This document shows, piece by piece, positions 7,901 through 13,229 of a stretch of DNA of 13,233 nucleotides. Each line of letters starts with the position of its first letter. Position 1 is the stretch's first letter. The notes below the pieces were generated by a model. That model saw only the letters and a program-made list of their open reading frames with translations. It had not been told where the DNA came from and made no database searches. The DNA comes from JAZKAD01 sp040389305 (lineage in GTDB: Bacteria > Pseudomonadota > Alphaproteobacteria > Rickettsiales > Rickettsiaceae): contig JAZKAD010000022.1 in NCBI GenBank assembly GCA_040389305.1, forward strand, positions 1 to 13,233, written 5' to 3'. Position numbers and translations under genes: made by a program.

Positions 7901-9851
7901 CAAAAGATATTTCTTTGGTTGTGGCGTTACTATTTATTTTGATTGTAAATTTTTCTTTTGAGGCGAAGGTGATTTCAGCTAGGTCACCATTTGTAAGATT
8001 AAGTTCTTTGTTTGTTTGGGTAATAAGTATCCGCTCGCCTTGCATGTAAAGTTTGTCTTTTATAGCAAACTCTGCGCCACGCAAGGTTTTGTTTGCTTTA
8101 AGGTAACCACGCACTTTGGCGTTTAAAATATCTACATCTATATTTTTAACAGCAAGGATGAGTTTATGTGAAAGTAGTTCCTCACTTGCGCTCCAGTCAT
8201 TTAGTAGAGCCTTAATCGAGGATTCTTTGTTTGGCGCCTCTACTATGCGATTTTCTCTTTGTAAGATGCGCACTCCGGTAGCTACCTCGCCGCTAGCAAA
8301 AGCGGTTGCAACCTCCCTACCCCATTCGCTATTTTGTCTCCTGATATCAAAGAGAAGTTTGGAGTCGTATTTTTCAGCAAAGACTTCAAACATACCTCCG
8401 CGCCGCACAGAAGTTAGTTGTTTCTCGTCCCCACTACAAATAACATTACATCTTTGCTTGGCGGCAACGCGCAGCAGCTCCAAGTAGTCGTCATTACCTA
8501 TCTGACCTGCCTCATCAACTACTATGAGGCTACGCTTAGGCAGCTTAAATCTACCGTTATGTAGTTTGAAAAGCATTCCTTTAATGGTGTCATTTTGAGT
8601 ATAACCATTGCTTGCAAGATCAATCCTTGCCTTGTGAGTGGGAGCAAGTCCTATGATGTTGATGTTTAGGTCTACGGCTATCTCAGCTATTGTAGCTAGA
8701 ACAAAGGATTTACCAGTGCCTGCTCTACCTCGTAAGATTCTAATTCCTGAAGTTCCAAGTAAGAGGTAGGATAAAGATTCTTGTTGTTCGGATGATAAAG
8801 ATTTCTCTGATTCTGCTATAGCTTTTGTTAATAGAGATTGTAATCCTTTGCGGCCCTCAATCACTGCTTCTATAACATTTTTTTGCGCTGCAAGATAGTC
8901 AGCAAGGCGCAGTAACTTCAATTCTTCGCTTCTCACCTCCTTAGTAGTATAGAAACCTGTACTATTCCCACTTTCATCATACAGTGCTTCAAGATCTTTA
9001 TTAGATAAGGCTTCTTTGATAAGACTTTGAGCATCATCTGGTGATGGCACAAAGGATACAGCACGGCGTATGTCGTTTTCATTAAAAACGCTTGTATGAT
9101 TGGTTATTCTATCAAGGACTCTAGCCCCTGAATTTAAAGATTCGATATTGGCAATTTGCCGCTCGTAGTTACGCACCTGTTTCTGATTGACACTACTTCT
9201 CATACGGATTGGGCCAATATGCTCTTGCGTTACCTCTCCATTTAAATCAACACGATTATCAAGACCATAAGATTTAAACAAGTCATTTTGCACATCTCTC
9301 CAGAAGAGGTTGTTATCAATATCTAAGGTTTTTTGGACCTTTCCAAACCTCACTTCAGGCTGAAGATCAATAGCCTTCTTTGATTCAAGACCAAGCTCAT
9401 TTGGTAAAAATCTTCTAGTAGTAACTAGCAAATGAGCATGCCAGTTTACTTCTCCGTCGTGAGGCGCATGAATATCTACTTGCACTCCAAGACCTTCAGC
9501 CACCCAATTTTTTCTTCTGATAAATTCGTAGACCATTTCTTGTTTTAATTCAAAGGAGATATTTTTATCTTTAGGTAAAGCTAGAACCCATTCAACATAG
9601 AGCTGACTGTCTTTTCTCTTCTCAGAGGCCTCTACTTCATTTGCAAAAATAGCCGGGTTTTTGAACTTTTGATCGACGAACGTGGGAAGTAAAATAGCGT
9701 GGTGATCGTTGTCGAGGCGCGAAGAGAAATTATAGGTTATATTGGATTTCTCATCCTTGATTTTGGCTCTAGCATTGTATGCAGACTTGCAGCAGGCATT
9801 CGCTCCGTTACTACGACTTACATATTCTGGTCTTGCAAATGCTATTGCCAT
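4917..9851 (-). CDS. traA: TraA conjugative relaxase-helicase-primase fusion (Ti/MobQ type)
   Basis: This 1644-residue protein would nick one strand at oriT, stay covalently attached, and unwind the strand for transfer through a type IV secretion system. Residues 1-230 are a MobA/MobL relaxase: MAIAFARPEYVSRSNG opens it, Tyr25 in SAYNARAK is the candidate nicking residue, and HAPHDGEVNWHAH (128-140) is the HUH metal motif. Residues about 345-710 are a RecD-like SF1 helicase: Walker A GRAGTGKS (375-382), Walker B VVDEAGQ (444-450), GDEKQL (474-479), FKSQGASI (667-674) and YVALSR (691-696). Residues about 890-1215 look like a plasmid primase: WYDFSASTGGDLFALV (916-931), then a Toprim core with EGLET (1116-1120) and AADND (1165-1169). 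I see no CHC2-type zinc cysteines. Residues about 1240-1644 are helical, coiled-coil-like and unassigned. No good Shine-Dalgarno precedes the ATG, but the N-terminus matches the family. Confidence 0.95.
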   Translation of the reverse strand: MAIAFARPEYVSRSNGANACCKSAYNARAKIKDEKSNITYNFSSRLDNDHHAILLPTFVDQKFKNPAIFANEVEASEKRKDSQLYVEWVLALPKDKNISFELKQEMVYEFIRRKNWVAEGLGVQVDIHAPHDGEVNWHAHLLVTTRRFLPNELGLESKKAIDLQPEVRFGKVQKTLDIDNNLFWRDVQNDLFKSYGLDNRVDLNGEVTQEHIGPIRMRSSVNQKQVRNYERQIANIESLNSGARVLDRITNHTSVFNENDIRRAVSFVPSPDDAQSLIKEALSNKDLEALYDESGNSTGFYTTKEVRSEELKLLRLADYLAAQKNVIEAVIEGRKGLQSLLTKAIAESEKSLSSEQQESLSYLLLGTSGIRILRGRAGTGKSFVLATIAEIAVDLNINIIGLAPTHKARIDLASNGYTQNDTIKGMLFKLHNGRFKLPKRSLIVVDEAGQIGNDDYLELLRVAAKQRCNVICSGDEKQLTSVRRGGMFEVFAEKYDSKLLFDIRRQNSEWGREVATAFASGEVATGVRILQRENRIVEAPNKESSIKALLNDWSASEELLSHKLILAVKNIDVDILNAKVRGYLKANKTLRGAEFAIKDKLYMQGERILITQTNKELNLTNGDLAEITFASKEKFTIKINSNATTKEISFDPSKYQGFSHGYATTVFKSQGASINSVFVFHDGFAGLRNSYVALSRNIKELKLYTNKAATQNLNHLIKQLSNDHELSSSLNYFTKEDLNKRSQLKRKVQEKGVLSSIVSNVASLAYKKLTEVADKHLELAGYYNYEEPKITNEQIEIVLDSCIGSEEYRADQGAMIKIEVASEANAEVLAAASGNRSRAQISVTKTTQSPKERFYNNEEWARERERFKSEVKFKAELIAHEILGTPNKRLSNSKTLRFGGSGKIAVRISGEGSGQWYDFSASTGGDLFALVQEHKACDFKEASDYLRSITGIRSNSHLKLVYDHQNSELTKAHIGAKQRLQKEEIAKQQMVSKLRARSKEIRSKSIAHHYLEKRSITCHLSEDIRTTGIIGSEQSKYYPAIVVFARDAQDNITGGQQILLDKTLYTKADIYTPKKSFGKIAGSFVNVGSIIVSSQDKKSVDLSSASPKCQITIIAEGLETALSVKQALAKSSTQHESMQIKVLCSLGISNISNYPATSAEKIIIAADNDGLHSSVSKTIEFATKTLQGKGAFVEVVSPDQQGDFNDILQKNGEEPIQMAFANAINKHSSKTIAQFFVGPINNQLSKQEIEDLKYIQSYNLPEAQIVDAYRKDPLKGLLALEHLRKALSQSIHAYEQNHSLIEEAGQWGYAPTNETKINTIKSLVGVDESLVQKHFQELRNNHLTSYLNTKLQLTTKQKEIAASLSSIYNAVQNEQKILKETFESLKSPIDEYGSQNKSLLQSGELASKRRVLIQDTFNLADTLLSEGCKSEALVFQTLKDSTNIQTVHTNLDKALEVYNINNTLTTLSKEKQKADSHKQIIDLLKQEQEFLINLESSLKYPEYYSDIILNSIKQAKQNKQDNVITSLHKLSTYLVEKNLKKPEEVMKVILSTNDPAVSHHGLLHDYHTHVISEVDRSLARIDQGHTAAINGEHFDCTVKFLDTLLKTHEHNEFLPRASIQRIQTRALEHQKSLEMSKDFDGPSL

Positions 9852-9888
9852 AAATGTTTAGATTATATGGTTTAGAGTTCTATAATTT

Positions 9889-9917
9889 ATGATAAATAAT
9901 TGCTATTCAAAAAGCAA
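9889..9917 (-). promoter_or_regulatory. Candidate traA promoter
   Basis: On the minus strand TTGCTT (9917-9912) and TATCAT (9894-9889) are 17 bases apart, about 37 bases upstream of the traA ATG. Both boxes are only moderate matches. The -35 box lies within one copy of the 12-bp direct repeat AGCAAGTGTTAG (9913-9924), so a protein binding the repeat, such as a relaxosome component, would be placed to repress traA. Confidence 0.35.
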
Positions 9918-9959
9918 GTGTTAGAGGTGATTATTGGATATAATTAGAGCAAGTGTTAG
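9913..9959. repeat. 12-bp direct repeat pair upstream of traA
   Basis: AGCAAGTGTTAG occurs at 9913-9924 and again at 9948-9959, identical and 35 bases apart start to start (a little over three helical turns), so a protein could bind both on nearly the same face. The first copy overlaps the candidate traA -35 box. Confidence 0.75.
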
Positions 9960-9974
9960 TATAACACATGTTGC
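9949..9974. repeat. Imperfect inverted repeat in oriT candidate
   Basis: GCAA-GTGTTA-GTA-TAACAC-ATG-TTGC: the inner 6-bp arms are perfect around a 3-base centre, and the outer GCAA/TTGC pair is offset by three extra bases (ATG). The left arm is the second copy of the AGCAAGTGTTAG direct repeat. Hairpins of this kind are typical relaxase recognition structures, but this one is short. Confidence 0.5.
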
Positions 9975-10091
9975 GTATAACAATTTATCAGAGAAAGTGA
10001 TATATTTAGTATTTGTATTTTATGTTGGTAGTTAGTTTAAGCAATGTGGTAGTTTGTGCTTTTGCAGATTGTATTGGCATGGCAGGCTACG

Positions 10092-10169
10092 GGGGAAGTG
10101 TAATTTATCAATTGTGTAGTTATGATTGTAGCTTATTTTAGTTACATTGGACCTACACTAGGGGAAGTG
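10092..10169 (+). repeat. GGGGAAGTG direct repeat pair
   Basis: GGGGAAGTG is at 10092-10100 and 10161-10169, both preceded within a few bases by CTAC. In an otherwise AT-rich stretch these GC-rich identical blocks stand out and could be protein binding sites or lie near the nick site. Confidence 0.45.
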
Positions 10170-10279
10170 CAGAGGATTTAAGCAGCATAAAATAATGCGA
10201 GGGGTGATACAGTAAGGTTTAGAAAATAATACATAAAATACAATGATGAGTATTTAAAAAATAATTTTGTATAACTTGC

Positions 10280-10316
10280 AATATGATAGTGAGTATACTA
10301 GAATCACTATCATATT
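10280..10316. repeat. 13-bp perfect inverted repeat upstream of traD
   Basis: AATATGATAGTGA (10280-10292) and TCACTATCATATT (10304-10316) are exact reverse complements around an 11-base centre. The centre contains TATACT (10294-10299), a good -10 box, and the traD start lies about 60 bases downstream. No well-spaced -35 box is seen (TTGTAT at 10267 is 21 bases away). Likely roles are an operator over the traD promoter or a relaxosome protein site. Confidence 0.7.
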
Positions 10317-10359
10317 ATATCTTGGTCCTTATATTTAAATCTAGTGATGAAATATATTT

Positions 10360-10827
10360 ATGAATAAAGTTGATGAGCAAAAGATAAAGTTACAGCAGAA
10401 GAAGAATAGACTTGCTGCTGAAGAGCTTCGGTTAAAACTGAAAGAACAAAAAGCTCGTACTCGTCAGTTAATTGAACTAGGAGGTCTTGTAGTAAAGGCT
10501 GGTATTGACGTTTTGCCGCTAGATACTTTATATGGAGGATTATTATCTTTGAGTAGCTCTTTAGAGACTGATGGCGGGATCAGAGAGACATGGGCTAAAC
10601 TTGGGAAAGCTAAACTAGAGAAGGAGAAAGATCAAAATACTCTTGTTATTGTTAAATTTGAAGTTGAGCCCGTAGAGAGGGATATTCGTGACACGCTAAA
10701 GATTCATGGAATGCGCTGGAATAAATTTAGAAGTGAGTGGTGTGGTAATGTTGAGAATTTGGATAAACTAAAAGAAGAGCTTAGTAGTAAGCGCGAGTAT
10801 TCGCTGGAAGTAATTGAGGTAAAGTAA
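10360..10827 (+). CDS. traD: Ti-type conjugal transfer protein TraD with extra C-terminal domain
   Basis: The 155-residue protein begins with a lysine-rich helical stretch (about 5-40) and then the TraD_Ti/TraC family signature KEQKARTRQLIELGGLVVKAGI (28-49), followed by GGLLSLSSSL. These small basic proteins are accessory relaxosome factors that bind near oriT and assist TraA. The family core ends near residue 75. Here a second segment follows (about 95-155): a beta-like run LVIVKFEVEPVERD, then LKIHGMRWNKFRSEWCG and an amphipathic helix. This resembles in pattern small domains with a GxRW...W core in plasmid proteins, but I cannot name it. It is divergent from traA across the oriT candidate. 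No strong ribosome binding site precedes the ATG. Confidence 0.85.
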   Translation: MNKVDEQKIKLQQKKNRLAAEELRLKLKEQKARTRQLIELGGLVVKAGIDVLPLDTLYGGLLSLSSSLETDGGIRETWAKLGKAKLEKEKDQNTLVIVKFEVEPVERDIRDTLKIHGMRWNKFRSEWCGNVENLDKLKEELSSKREYSLEVIEVK

Positions 10828-10885
10828 GGTAGTTAAGTAGCGCTAGTAGTACTAGTAACATAAATAAAATTTAAAGGAGATAATT

Positions 10886-11149
10886 GTGGACATAGATAAA
10901 AAAGATTTTGTAGCAGGACTTGCCAAAAAGTTTTCTATTACAAAAACTCATGCTTCTATATTAGTTGACGCTTTTACAGAAACTCTTAGAGAAAACATTG
11001 CAGCTGGTAATAATGTGAGCATTGAGGGGCTTGGAAGTTTTAAGGTGCAGAATTTGTTTCCAGATGACTTTGATCCTAAATCTGCAAAAGTCCTGCTTAA
11101 ACCTCATATGAATAGAAAGCTTGTGCATTTTGATATGGATATAGCATAG
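10886..11149 (+). CDS. Divergent HU/IHF-family DNA-binding protein
   Basis: The 87-residue protein has the HU fold signature: helices KKDFVAGLAKKFSITKTHASILVDAFTETLRENI (5-38), then NNVSIEGLGSFKV (42-54). The DNA-binding arm that normally reads GRNPxTGxxI is replaced by FPDDFDPKSAKVLLKPHMNRKL, so the proline that kinks DNA is not in its usual place and the arm is acidic at its base. It may bind DNA differently or act as a partner of the normal HU encoded downstream. The start is GTG at 10886, set by a strong AAAGGAG 6 bases upstream. It lies 58 bases after traD on the same strand and may be co-transcribed with it. Confidence 0.85.
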   Translation: MDIDKKDFVAGLAKKFSITKTHASILVDAFTETLRENIAAGNNVSIEGLGSFKVQNLFPDDFDPKSAKVLLKPHMNRKLVHFDMDIA

Positions 11150-11412
11150 TCAGATTAGTAGAATGGATATAGCTTCGTAAATTTTGGTAATTATACACAA
11201 GTTTTCTGAATAACTCTGTGGATAATAGGCTACAACCTAATTCTATATTACATGCGGAAGTTGCGCCCAAAAAATAAGCATAGATTTTTTAATATTATCA
11301 AATATAAAGATATTAACTATCTTCAAATTTTACCTATGGTAGAAAATGTAGTAATGATAGGAATTGATTTTATCTTGAGCGCATAACAGAAAAATAATAG
11401 GAGCACAATTTA
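11150..11412. other. Intergenic region between the two HU genes
   Basis: No ORF is supported here. ATGGATATAGC at the end of the first HU gene (11135-11145) is repeated at 11163-11173. The DnaA-box cluster follows, then a very AT-rich stretch with a 7-bp inverted repeat TTAATAT/ATATTAA near 11289-11316. AGGAG at 11399-11403 is the ribosome binding site of the next gene. Confidence 0.55.
11191..11225. promoter_or_regulatory. Cluster of three DnaA boxes
   Basis: TTATACACA (11191-11199, plus) and TTATCCACA (11225-11217, minus) both match the DnaA box consensus TTATNCACA exactly. Between them TTATTCAGA (11213-11205, minus) matches 8 of 9. An AT-rich stretch (about 11268-11338) that could unwind follows within 45 bases. 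The arrangement resembles a small replication origin, though a DnaA-controlled promoter for the second HU gene is the main alternative. Confidence 0.6.
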
Positions 11413-11694
11413 ATGAATAAATCAGAATTTACCGACTACATTTCAAAGAAATACGATATTTCTAGAATGGAAGCTGAGAAAGTTATTAATATCTTCACCT
11501 CCTCAGTTACTTCAGCACTTGGTGAAGGCAGCGAGATTCAATTAGTCGGTTTTGGGGCTTTTTTTGTATCCAAAAGAGAGGCAAGGACTGGGCGTAATCC
11601 GAGGACTGGAGCTGCTATAAAGATTGAAGCTTATAACCAACCGAGCTTTAAAGTAGGTAAGAGTCTTAAGGATGCATGTAACGTTGTGACATGA
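11413..11694 (+). CDS. HU-family histone-like DNA-binding protein
   Basis: This 93-residue protein is a canonical HU: an N-terminal helical dimerisation half (MNKSEFTDYISKKYDISRMEAEKVINIFTSSV), then IQLVGFGAFFVSKREARTGRNPRTGAAIKI with the DNA-intercalating proline loop RNPRTG, and FKVGKSLKDA at the end. HU bends and compacts DNA and assists replication initiation and site-specific recombination. AGGAG lies 9 bases before the ATG. It may be an element-encoded paralogue, since it is next to transfer genes and another HU-like gene rather than in a housekeeping context. It could also form a heterodimer with that neighbour. Confidence 0.93.
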   Translation: MNKSEFTDYISKKYDISRMEAEKVINIFTSSVTSALGEGSEIQLVGFGAFFVSKREARTGRNPRTGAAIKIEAYNQPSFKVGKSLKDACNVVT

Positions 11695-11737
11695 AGTTGC
11701 TAAGGAGAGTTGCGTCAGTTTTGTAAAGTATGAAGGC

Positions 11738-11812
11738 GCCTGTATCGCCAAGTGAACCAAACTCTGAATAAGGAGCGAGTACGACGACGTACCAAAACTG
11801 TATTTTACAGGC
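11738..11812. repeat. Possible Rickettsiales palindromic-element remnant
   Basis: GCCTGTA (11738-11744) and TACAGGC (11806-11812) are exact inverted repeats bracketing smaller hairpins, GTACG-ACGA-CGTAC (11779-11792) and CTGTA-TTT-TACAG (11798-11810). Read on the minus strand the interior is open and gives LAPYSEFGSLGDTGAF. Length and structure resemble the mobile palindromic elements of Rickettsia genomes. I cannot match it to a named family. Confidence 0.3.
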
Positions 11813-11885
11813 TTTGTTCGTATGAAGGGTCACTAAAGTTTGTTTTATTTATAAAATAAATATACAAGATTTACCAGGACCATAG

Positions 11886-11912
11886 GGATAAGGGCATAAT
11901 TTTGCCCAATCC
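11886..11912 (+). terminator. Bulged hairpin, possible weak terminator
   Basis: GGAT-AA-GGGCA-TAATTT-TGCCC-A-ATCC forms a stem with a small internal bulge. It lies about 190 bases past the HU stop. Only a short TTTT (11916-11919) follows after AAA, so termination is doubtful. Confidence 0.25.
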
Positions 11913-11994
11913 AAATTTTAGCGACTCATGCCAAAGCCAGATAATCATCACTATATAGAAAGTGATAAGCTTTAGTGGTGGCCCCTAAATTATT

Positions 11995-12030
11995 CATCAT
12001 AAGAAATGATGTTCATCATTTCTTATGATG
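11995..12030. repeat. Perfect 17-bp inverted repeat
   Basis: CATCATAAGAAATGATG (11995-12011) and its exact reverse complement (12014-12030) are separated only by TT. Each arm itself contains CATCAT and ATGATG, so cruciform and slipped forms are possible. No T-run follows, which argues against a simple terminator. It could be a palindromic protein site, a recombination site or an IS target. Confidence 0.8.
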
Positions 12031-12097
12031 CAGACATTTATCTTGTTGCTGACATTGATGTATAAGTTCAAACACATGTGAGACTTTCGAGGTGATA

Positions 12098-12154
12098 AAA
12101 ATGGATCTGAGCTGAGTGCGCCTAAAGCACGCTGGCGAAGATCAGATCCATTTT
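12098..12154. terminator. Terminator-like long hairpin, probably bidirectional
   Basis: AAAATGGATCTGA (12098-12110) and TCAGATCCATTTT (12142-12154) are exact complements enclosing a 31-base loop with an inner GTGC/GCAC stem. The A-tract on the left and T-tract on the right would give a U-run after the stem on either strand. It lies just outside the presumed left edge of the IS and would stop readthrough into it. Confidence 0.5.
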
Positions 12155-12174
12155 GGTTTGTCTCTAAATAAAAA

Positions 12175-12215
12175 GGCCTCTAGGATGATTTTATCAACAA
12201 ATTACCTAGGAGGCC
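12175..12215 (+). promoter_or_regulatory. Hairpin sequestering the transposase ribosome binding site
   Basis: GGCCTCTAGG (12175-12184) pairs with CCTAGGAGGCC (12205-12215), with one unpaired base, across a 20-base loop. The strong Shine-Dalgarno AGGAGG (12208-12213), 5 bases before the ATG, is in the 3' arm. Transcripts entering from outside would fold and block translation. Such protection is known from several IS families, for example IS10 and IS50. Confidence 0.6.
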
Positions 12216-12218
12216 AAT

Positions 12219-13229
12219 ATGCAAGTTTTTGGATTGCACAAATCTATTTATAAGTTAAATAGGGTAGTAGCGCCAGAGGAAAGTTCTTTATCTCCTCGTC
12301 TTTCGAATATCAGAGAGCAACTAAAAATCTGGAAGAAGCTGAAGAATCACGGCGTTCCAGACTGTGAGATAGCCTCTATCACTGGAATGAGTAGAGCATC
12401 CTTCTATAGGCACAAAAAAGCTATCAGTATCTATGGATTTAAAGGATTAGAGATAAGATCTAAACGTCCTAAAACTTTGAGGCGAAGTACAATCTCTTAC
12501 GAAGTCATTTCGCTTATTCTAAAGCTTCGGAAGGATTGTCCAACTTACGGCAAAGCCAAAATCTCTATTATCCTAAGAAGAGATCATTCTATTACTTTGT
12601 CAGAAAGTACTGTAGGTAGAGTACTCACAAAACTCAGAAGTCAGAATAAGATTCAAAGATCAGTCTCTAGCGTAAGAATCAAGAGAAAGCGCAAGTTCAC
12701 ATCTCATGCAAAGAAGTGGGAGTATGGAATGAAAGCAAAAAATCCTGGTGAATTAGTACAGATAGATCATATGACAGTCTCTAAGCACAACATCAATATG
12801 AAAGAGTTCAGGGCATGGGATCCAATTACAAAGGTTATTGTCTCTGATATTACAAGTAATGCTACTTCTAAAGCTGCTACTAAGTTCCTAGGTAAGGTAA
12901 TAAAGGAAATGCCTTTTCAAGTATTATCAGTACAAGTAGATGGTGGCTCTGAATTCATGAAAGACTTTGAAGAAGAATGCAAGAAACTAAACATCCCATT
13001 ATTTGTACTACCACCCAAGAGACCACAGTGGAATGGAGGAGTGGAAAGAGGCAATAGAATCTTCAGGGAAGAGTTTTGGTTACGAAATGATGTCGAAGCA
13101 GAGTCTCTAGGAGCCTTTAGATATGAACTGCAAAAAGCAGTTCATAAATACAATACATACAGACCACATTTTAGCTTGAAAGGAAAGACGCCTTATGAGA
13201 AACTTAAAGAGATCCTAGAGGTAGCGTGA
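12219..13229 (+). CDS. Integrase-core (rve) DDE transposase, IS481/IS3-like
   Basis: This 336-residue protein cuts and joins DNA at IS ends. An N-terminal helix-turn-helix (about 33-68, LKNHGVPDCEIASITGMSRA then SFYRH) recognises the ends, and a second HTH-like region (about 92-140) is followed by a basic linker RIKRKRKF. The catalytic triad is D183 in VQIDHMTV, D241 in VQVDGGSEF and E276 in QWNGGVERGNR. The spacing of 34 residues between the last two acids is close to the DD(35)E pattern. YNTYRPHFSLKGKTPYE (311-327) is the typical C-terminal motif. It is a single uninterrupted ORF, unlike most IS3 members that need a frameshift, so IS481-like is the better fit. The strong AGGAGG ribosome binding site fixes the ATG. 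The gene looks intact and recently active. Confidence 0.92.
   Translation: MQVFGLHKSIYKLNRVVAPEESSLSPRLSNIREQLKIWKKLKNHGVPDCEIASITGMSRASFYRHKKAISIYGFKGLEIRSKRPKTLRRSTISYEVISLILKLRKDCPTYGKAKISIILRRDHSITLSESTVGRVLTKLRSQNKIQRSVSSVRIKRKRKFTSHAKKWEYGMKAKNPGELVQIDHMTVSKHNINMKEFRAWDPITKVIVSDITSNATSKAATKFLGKVIKEMPFQVLSVQVDGGSEFMKDFEEECKKLNIPLFVLPPKRPQWNGGVERGNRIFREEFWLRNDVEAESLGAFRYELQKAVHKYNTYRPHFSLKGKTPYEKLKEILEVA

Larger units (their letters stand above)
9852..10359. other. Candidate origin of transfer (oriT) between divergent traA and traD
   Basis: This 508-base stretch has no ORF of note. In Ti-type transfer regions oriT lies between traA and the divergent traC/traD genes, and this gap is in the same place. 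It contains the repeat families that origins of transfer usually have: the 12-bp direct repeat AGCAAGTGTTAG twice, an imperfect inverted repeat at 9949-9974, GGGGAAGTG twice, and a 13-bp perfect inverted repeat at 10280-10316. The nick position cannot be assigned. The location rests on gene order and repeats, not on a recognised nic sequence. Confidence 0.6.
11695..12097. other. Non-coding stretch with several hairpins
   Basis: No convincing gene is seen in about 400 bases. It holds a possible palindromic-element remnant (11738-11812), a bulged hairpin (11886-11912) and a perfect 17-bp inverted repeat (11995-12030), each listed separately. Confidence 0.5.

Noticed and set aside
8116..8487. 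123-residue plus-strand ORF
   Set aside because: It lies antisense inside the helicase domain of traA, whose motifs are intact, so it is a frame shadow.
9959..9981. GTATAAC direct repeat
   Set aside because: Seven AT-rich bases repeated in an AT-rich region can arise by chance.
10161..10175. Similarity of GAAGTGCAGAGG to MobQ nic sites (AAGTGCG-CCCT)
   Set aside because: Only AAGTGC is shared and the second half differs, so a nick site is not claimed.
11542..11760. 72-residue minus-strand ORF over the HU gene end
   Set aside because: It is mostly antisense to the conserved HU arm; only its outer end coincides with the possible palindromic element.
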